NCBI GenBank assembly: GCA_029204225.1
Contig: CM055104.1
Location: 55,302,038 to 55,366,037 of the forward strand
Direction of reading: 5' to 3'
DNA: 64,000 bases
DNA from: Diphasiastrum complanatum
Lineage: Eukaryota; Streptophyta; Lycopodiopsida; Lycopodiales; Lycopodiaceae
Under the pieces are notes generated by a model. That model did not search any database. It was not told the DNA's origin and worked only from the letters and a program-made list of their open reading frames with translations. Of this stretch, positions 58,229 to 64,000 are shown piece by piece (position 1 is the stretch's first letter; each line of letters begins with the position of its first letter). The translations under genes and the position numbers were made by a program.

Positions 58229-59407
58229 CAGAATGCCTATGATAAACGAGCTGAGTTTTACTCAAATTCGTAATGAGTTACTCGAGTCCGTGAGAGGGAA
58301 GTGCCAGCATGATGCATTCTTCTCTACTATCTGGAACTCAGTCCAGAGCAGACAGTTACAGACTCCAGAACCAGTTCTCGGGGCTGGTGCCAGTTCATCC
58401 AAGAATATGGCAGCTTCCGTTGAGGATGATGATGAGTCCGAGTATACGTCGTCAGATGACGTTGAGGATTCTGAGCCTGTATTACCCAAGCAAACCCCAG
58501 TGGTTGAGGGTCAGTTGACTCAAGGATTCAAATGGAAACAGTATTCCATTCAGGATGAGTACTTGCTCTATAGAGATAGAGTATGTGTCCCCAATTCAGA
58601 GGATTATAGGCAGAAGGTCCTATATGAATGTCATGACAATCCTAGTTCGGGACACCCAGGCATACAGAAGACCTATGAGCTTCTTCGTAGGCAATTTTTC
58701 TGGCCCAGTATGAAAAAGGACGTCCAACAGTATGTAACCAGTTGCCAGAAATGTCAAGTAAACAAAGCAGAGCGTTTAGAGGCAGGAGGGTTGTTGCAGC
58801 CCTTAAAAATACTAGCTGGTAAATGGGAGAGTATCTCCATGGATTTTATAGTAGGCCTGCCTAAAACCCAAAGGGGTAATGATGCTATATGGGTCACAGC
58901 TGACCGTCTGACCAAAATGGCTCATTTTATTCCGACAACCGTTAGAGCTCCAGAGTTAGCGAGGTTGTTTGTAGACGGGCTATTTAAATTGTACGGTCTA
59001 CCTTCCGGCATAGTCAGCGACCGGGACAGTAAGTTTACTGGAAATTTTTGGAGGGCAGTATTCCATCATCTCCATACTAGACTTAATATGAGTACACCGA
59101 CCATCCACAGACGTTCGGTCAAACAGAGAGGGTAAATCAGGTGTTGGAGGATATGCTTTGTGCATACGTCAGCAAGAAGCAGACTAATTGGGAGGAGTAT
59201 CTCTCAATATTAGAGTTTGCTTACAACAATACCAAACATTCAGCTACGGGATACAGCCCATTTATGCTGATGTACGGTTTTCAGCCACGCTCACCCACAG
59301 CTGTAGGGTTTAAACAAGAAAAAGTTGAAGCAGCCAGAAACTTTTTAGAGGACCTAAACCAGATGATAGAACATGCTAAGCGTAGCATTAGGCAATCCCA
59401 GGATTGA
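58173..59407 (+). pseudogene. Gypsy-4 integrase
   Basis: VADALSRMP start, finger HDNPSSGHPGIQKTYELLRR and CQKCQVNKAE, core SMDFIVGLPKTQRGNDAIWV and IVSDRDSKFTGNFW. A frameshift at about 59105-59140 precedes VLEDMLCAYVSKKQTNWEEY (catalytic E) and GYSPFMLMYGFQPRSP. Confidence 0.92.
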
Positions 59408-59483
59408 GCCAGGCATTATGCAGATCCACACAGATGGGATGTGCAGTTCTCCGCTGGTGAGAAAGTCTACTTGAGAGTCCCAG

Positions 59484-59885
59484 TTGACTCTAAAACCCTC
59501 AAATCAGGAGTGTGTGCTAAGTTGTCTCCAAGGTATTGTGGTTACCATCAGTAGGAGACTAGGCGAGGTCACCTATGAACTAGAACTCCCACACAACAGT
59601 AAGGTTTTTCCAGTCTTTCATGTAAGTCAGTTACGAAAAGCCTTAGCCAGATCAGAAAATCTGGTAGGGGATAGTGTTCTAGTTCTCCCATTGGATCCTC
59701 AGCAACCTCCAGATGAACCAGAAGAGATTCTTGATAGTAGAGAGACGCAGACTCGTCATACTCTATACCGAGAATATCTGGTTAAGTGGAATGATCAGCC
59801 TGTTGAGAATGCCACTTGGGAAAGAGGCAGCGTCCTTTGCAAGATCTTTCCAGACTTTGTCTTAGAGGACCAAGACGGTTCTTAA
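59484..59885 (+). pseudogene. Gypsy-4 chromodomain end
   Basis: LGEVTYELELPHNSKVFPVF, FHVSQLRKAL and the chromodomain YREYLVKWNDQPVENATWER, ending EDQDGS and a stop. Located right before the purine tract. Confidence 0.88.
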
Positions 59886-59896
59886 GGGGGAGGGAG

Positions 59897-60256
59897 TGTT
59901 ACGAGCTCGTAACCAGTGCCGAACCCTAGAGAACACAGATAGGTCAGATACCACAGTCAGGGTCGTGTCCAACGTACACGACCAACAGGGCAAGACAGTG
60001 TGAGTAGTGTGCCCCAGCACGGTCCATAGCCATGGCGGGCCTAACACAACCTAGGGACCCTGTCAGCAAGATAGGGCCCCCAGTTGGGTCTCGACGTGCA
60101 GTCGGCCACGTCAGTGACACGTGGCCGACACTTGACAGTTGCATGCTACCAGTCCTCACACTGGGCTAGGAGGGGCTTACTCTATATCAGGGAGTAGGCA
60201 AGGTTGGGTGGATCAGTTAGTGTTTGCCCTACTGTGGTGTTAGGATCTATTACAAC
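59897..60256 (+). repeat. Gypsy-4 3' LTR, truncated
   Basis: Starts TGTTACGAGCTCGTAACC; the first 16 bases after T form a perfect palindrome. CTCTATATCAGGGAG near 60180 may be its TATA region. It ends where the CpG-rich repeat begins. Confidence 0.7.
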
Positions 60257-60726
60257 GTCCACCCCGGACGTGCCCTTGGCGTGTTCGCATCCGGACGTGC
60301 CCCTGGACGCACGTTCGCGCCCGGGGTCCACTTCCTTAGATATATACAGCAGACGCGGGCAATCCGTGTCCGGCCAGAGCCGGACGCGTCTGACCCCTAG
60401 ACACGGGGCCGAACGCGACCATTTTATTTTTATTTTTTTTTAGTTTTTTAAGCCTAAATACACTAAAAAAAATTAAATTAAAAAAAAAAAAAAGCGGACG
60501 CGTCTAGACCCCCGGACGCACCCCTGGCGCGTCCATGTCCGGATGTGCGTTCGCGTCCACCATCCACTTCCTTAGATATATATTAGACATGCTCATCCGG
60601 GGGATTTTGCGCATTTTTGCGCCTGCATTCGGCGCCCAAGCGCGGGGTCCGGCACGTCCATTTTATTTTTATAATTAATTTGTGCGCCCATTCCAGACGC
60701 GCGCGTCCGAATTCCATGTTAGTCGT
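60240..60726. repeat. CpG-rich repeat, copies 2 and 3 in tandem
   Basis: Two units of about 240 bp share CATCCGGACGTGC-like, ACGTTCGCG and TCCACTTCCTTAGATATATA phrases, at about 60250-60350 and 60490-60590. An A/T core with CTAAATACACTA lies between them. No open frame of note. Confidence 0.65.
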
Positions 60727-61470
60727 ATAAAGGAATGACTTGGTGGAAAAGATGACCTGATTCCTACAGATGATCTAGTGCTATTGGAGGATTTGACTGC
60801 TTCTATATCCCATGAAACGGAAAGGATCATGGATACCCGACGACATCAGTTGAGAAATCGGTTGGTTTCTCAACATCTGATTCGTTGGAAAGGTAAGTCA
60901 GATGATGAGGACACCTGGGCGAGGGAAGATGATTTAAGACTTAGATTCCTTGGTTTTTGCCCATAGAAGGAAGTTTTTATGGGGGAGGGAATGTTATGTA
61001 CCATAACGATACGCCCTTCAGTGACGGCCTTGCAAAAGGCATGACGCAGGTCTGGCGTTATCGACATGTTTGGGTGCCACGCGTCACCATCCTAGGTGGT
61101 CACGTGTCGCTGGCAGGACCGTGCTTGATGAGACCCACTAAGCTATGCCTATATAGTGGTGGGGTTTCCCTCATTCCATTCACTTAGTCTACTCGAGAGG
61201 TGGTGGATGGAGAGCACGTGCATGAGCCAAGATGCATCTCCAGGCCAAGAGATGTATGCTAGGGAGAGCTGAGTGTGATGGCTGGTGGTATGGGACGCCA
61301 GTTATCGTAGGAGGCTCTACCAGGCATGACTATGTCGATAACTCCAGTGCATGGGGGTGGGTCGGTTGTGACCCTATGGATGGGCGGATACGGTGCGTCG
61401 GCACTGGTATGGGGTGTGCGGAACCTTCAAAGCAATCGGAGATCTTAGGGAGTTAGTCGTGGAGCGGAAA
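60727..61470 (+). mobile_element. Gypsy-5 relic: chromodomain end and LTR
   Basis: 60778-60966 reads MDTRRHQLRNRLVSQHLIRW, then KGKSDDEDTWAREDDL, a chromodomain remnant. The purine tract GGGGGAGGGA then precedes an LTR from about 60990 (TGTTATGTACCATAACG). The LTR's right end is not fixed; CCTATATAGTGG near 61148 may be a TATA box. Confidence 0.7.
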
Positions 61471-61499
61471 TCCAGTGAAAACCAAAAATGTGCAGAAGT

Positions 61500-62760
61500 G
61501 GGTGTGTGGAAGACTCATATGTCTCTGCAAAAAGTAGAAAATCAGCCGCCATAGAAGAGGTGGAGAGGCCGTCGCAGTTTCAAAAACCGAATGTGATGCT
61601 AGTCGGGGCTATCGGGCTGCTCCCATGCCCGAGTACCAACTTCCTATTGATGCTTGGAGAAAAAGCGTGGGCTGGCATTTGTGAATACGACCCCTTGTTG
61701 TTTTGTCCTTGCCTCCTGAATAATGGTTTTACGCTGTAACCATTGGCAGTGAGTAAGGTCATCATCTATGTAAATCTGAGAGCCTCGGAGAGTACGACGC
61801 GCACAAAGAACTATCTGCGGGTCTTCCATAGTCAGGCTGGAGGCGCCAAGCATACTGGATGCCTGGAACTAAGAGCCCCATGCATGAAGTAAACAAAGAG
61901 GTAACGTGGTCCAGTGTTGTGCCCTCAGTAGGAGGACCCCGGAATCTTAAGTTGAGCTTTTTGTCATCCCGGCGTTGTTGTTCTGCCAAGACGCCTTGTA
62001 ACGTGGTGTCTAAGGAGGGTTCTACAGAAGGTGAAGAGGTGGTAGATGATCTCAGGATAGAAGCCCATGATTTGGTCTCACGTACGTCTTGCTCGAGAGT
62101 AGTTACCTTCTGTACATGTTCCACCGTCTCATGAAGACGCTATTCAAGAACGGGAATCCGGGCAGTGCACTCAACAATGTCATGTATTTGGTGCTCAAGT
62201 AGGGGAAGCTTACTCATGGATGCCTTAGTATCCTTAACAACACGAGAGATATCAGGGATGATGTCCCCCTGCAAAGCACTAAGTGTAGCACGAAGAGAAG
62301 CAATTTCAGTCTGTTGAGCATCAATCATGGTAGTCATAGTAAGCAAATTTGCACGAAGTTCATTGATTTGTGAAAGAAAAGTGGAAAATTGCTTAGAAAT
62401 GTACTCATTCAGCGAGGAGATGTTCTCAGGAGTGGTGTGTTGCGTGTAGGTGTGGCATGTGTCTCCCATAGCAGTTGAGGACGAAGCAGCGACCTGTGGT
62501 GGTCGAGCGTTGACAGAATCGATAGGCATGGTGGACGCAATTTCCAAAGTACGAAGATGTTTGCGAGAGCCTGTAGACATAAACTTCTTAGCACGCTTTG
62601 TGCGCAAGACAAAGCTTGGAGGGAGGCGAAACGAAGCCGTAGGATGATTTGCAGGAGATAGATCAGAGAGGCGGCAAGAACAGTAGCGAGGCACTCAACA
62701 CATCAGATGGATCAGCAATGGCTGAGAGGGAGTAGTGGAGTGTGAGAGGGTGTGTTGGAA
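61500..62760 (-). mobile_element. LINE J, ORF1 region
   Basis: Minus strand. ORF1 likely starts MSTGSRKHLRTLEIASTMPI near 62580. A coiled coil (SSLNEYISKQFSTFLSQINE, IASLRATLSALQGDI) follows, and a stop at about 62137. It continues with VTTLEQDVRETKSWASILRS, KKLNLRFRGPPTEG, a frame change, then IYIDDDLTHCQWLQRKTIIQ and EARTKQQGVVF. This is the fullest ORF1 in the window and shows the coiled coil plus RRM-like layout. ORF2 is not seen to its left, where Gypsy-5 begins. Confidence 0.8.
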
Positions 62761-63600
62761 AGTCTATGGCAAGAACGTGCATACACAAGCAAACCCTAAT
62801 CAAGCAGTTTTACGGAAATGAGTGAAGTCCAATTGACTCTAAAATTGATTCAGATTGAAGGTAAGACAGAGTAATACGCAGTCGTCAGCCTGTATCATAG
62901 CCTCTGCATGAGGCCTGTAGCTGCAAAGTTTTAGCCAACCCTAGTTTCAGTGTTAGAGATAGCTGACAAAGTATAGGAATGGAATCGACAAAATGTTGTT
63001 TTTAAGTGTATGGGAAAAAATTGGTTTAGGGTTTATGGCAAGAAATTTGGTTTCAATGGTGAAATTTTGATTATATATGCATTAAACATTATATGTATCT
63101 CACACACACACACACACACACCCAATTAAGAGCATTATTACTGTGTAGTTTGTTGAATGTTTCGGGTACAGGATGGTCCAATTCAGGTGCATTAATCCAT
63201 GTTGGGTTCTATCAAGGATAAAAATTGTAAAGTAACCTCTGGCCTGTTCGTTACGAACACAGATGGTTCTAGTGGGACAGAGACAGAGAGCTGCAGACAC
63301 CCCCCCCCCCCTCCCCTTGGACCCCCCCGAAGACAGTAGCAGGGGGGGCACTGCCCCCCCTGCACCCCCTCGTAGATAAAATTGGGGTCCAAATGTGCGC
63401 CGATAAGGGCCCAATATTTATGCCCCCAAATGTAGGCAAAAGTGATCATCATCCATAGAGTTGATAGCCCAAATCGTAGCATTGACAATTATTGAGAACC
63501 AGAGCAAATAACAACCAAAAGCTACAGACTTTCATCTATTTGTGCCCTATCTACTGCACTTCTGAGGCATTGACCATTGCTCCCCTGAAAAAGTTTCAGC
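62761..63600 (+). other. Intron 11, low-complexity patches
   Basis: (CA)n at about 63099-63120 and C/G-rich runs at 63300-63370. No gene recognised; the glycine-rich minus-strand frame there is compositional. Confidence 0.5.
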
Positions 63601-63619
63601 CAAAAGCTATTTTTCCAAT

Positions 63620-63715
63620 TTTATTTTATTTTTTTAACGATTCGCTGTCCTAATTGCGATTCGCAGAATCGCGAACCCAGCGAATCGCGATTTGCTGCAA
63701 CTATGATATATATCG
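63620..63715. repeat. GCGATTCGC palindrome-rich patch
   Basis: Several GCGATTCGC, GAATCGCG and GCGAATCGCGATTTGC words (63680-63695). The same words occur at 29385-29420. Confidence 0.55.
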
Positions 63716-63779
63716 TGATTGTAGCAGGACGTGTTCCGTTGTAATCTTGTTCCAGAATGCTCGTTCTGGACAGCGGAAT

Positions 63780-64000
63780 GCTGTTTGGAACGCATTTAAT
63801 TTTTTTTTTTTAACCCTAAACCCACTAGTGTGTGTGTATATATCTAAGGTAGGGACCCTGGGCGTGGACACGCCCGAGGCACGTCCAGGGGTTGACGCAT
63901 CCGGGGTGGGTGCAAATTTTTTATTTTTTATTTTAAAAAAAACTGGTGTATTTTTTAGTAAACAAAAAAATGTATGCGTCCGACCCCGCTCGGGGGTCAG
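63780..64000. repeat. CpG-rich repeat, copy 4 (cut by window end)
   Basis: GTATATATCTAAGG beside CGTGGACACGCCC and GGCACGTCC words, then an A/T core. The complement of that core matches the CTAAATACAC core near 60460, so this copy is inverted. Confidence 0.55.

Larger units (their letters stand above)
54443..60256 (+). mobile_element. Gypsy-4 chromovirus, 5' LTR lost
   Basis: PBS TGGTATCAGAGCA (54443-54455) follows a short TCTGACA end of a lost LTR. The leader runs to 55332, then gag, protease, RT-RNase H, integrase, chromodomain, purine tract AAGGGGGAGGGAG and a 3' LTR from 59897. It is a different family from Gypsy-1 to -3 (LTR starts TGTTACG). At least five frame breaks. Confidence 0.92.

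Noticed and set aside
63290..63380. Glycine-rich minus-strand protein
   Set aside because: Driven by C runs; no start context or similarity recognised.

Overview
This is plant nuclear DNA. On the + strand, the window carries the middle of one host gene, an oxidosqualene cyclase of the cycloartenol synthase type. Eleven exons (1-46309) can be read with conventional splice sites and one unbroken reading frame of about 429 codons. Their introns are filled with transposable elements. Intron 2 alone is 28 kb, intron 8 is 11.6 kb, and the intron after the last exon seen runs at least 17.7 kb to the window edge. The 5' and 3' ends of the gene lie outside. Such introns, with dense Gypsy, Copia and LINE nesting, suggest a large-genome vascular plant such as a fern or gymnosperm; this is an inference, and the species cannot be fixed from the sequence.

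Layout. 1-325: exons 1-2. 326-28334: intron 2, holding a minus-strand head-to-tail array of LINE copies (D, C, B, A). Copia-1 (930-4652) is inserted in LINE A and Gypsy-1 (6615-13171) in LINE B. Further right are older Gypsy relics and Gypsy-2 (20621-26984), which sits inside a possible inverted-repeat DNA element. 28335-33483: exons 3-8 in a compact stretch with two small internal exon duplications. 33484-45123: intron 8, with LINE copies E to K, Copia-2 on the minus strand and a Gypsy RNase H relic. 45124-46309: exons 9-11. 46310-64000: intron 11, with the deleted Gypsy-3, a tRNA-Glu SINE, microsatellites, Copia-3, Gypsy-4, CpG-rich repeats, a Gypsy-5 relic and a LINE ORF1.

The most interesting system is the LINE family and its dependants. 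Full LINE copies, two ORF1-only 'half-LINE' copies and a tRNA-Glu SINE all end in the same module: a short hairpin whose stem covaries between copies, an AATAAA-like word, and then a CT/CTT/TTTC microsatellite in place of poly(A). New copies repeatedly begin right at the CT tract of a previous copy. The C-terminus of LINE ORF2 repeatedly carries an ITSFF motif that fits a PCNA-binding (PIP) box, often twice.

The three Gypsy elements of one chromovirus family have LTRs that begin AG and end CT (AGTTAYG...TAACT) instead of TG...CA. Perfect 5-bp target duplications on two of them fix these ends. No transposon reading frame in the window is fully intact; Gypsy-2 is closest, with one stop and one frameshift. 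No CRISPR, rRNA or bacterial gene was seen.
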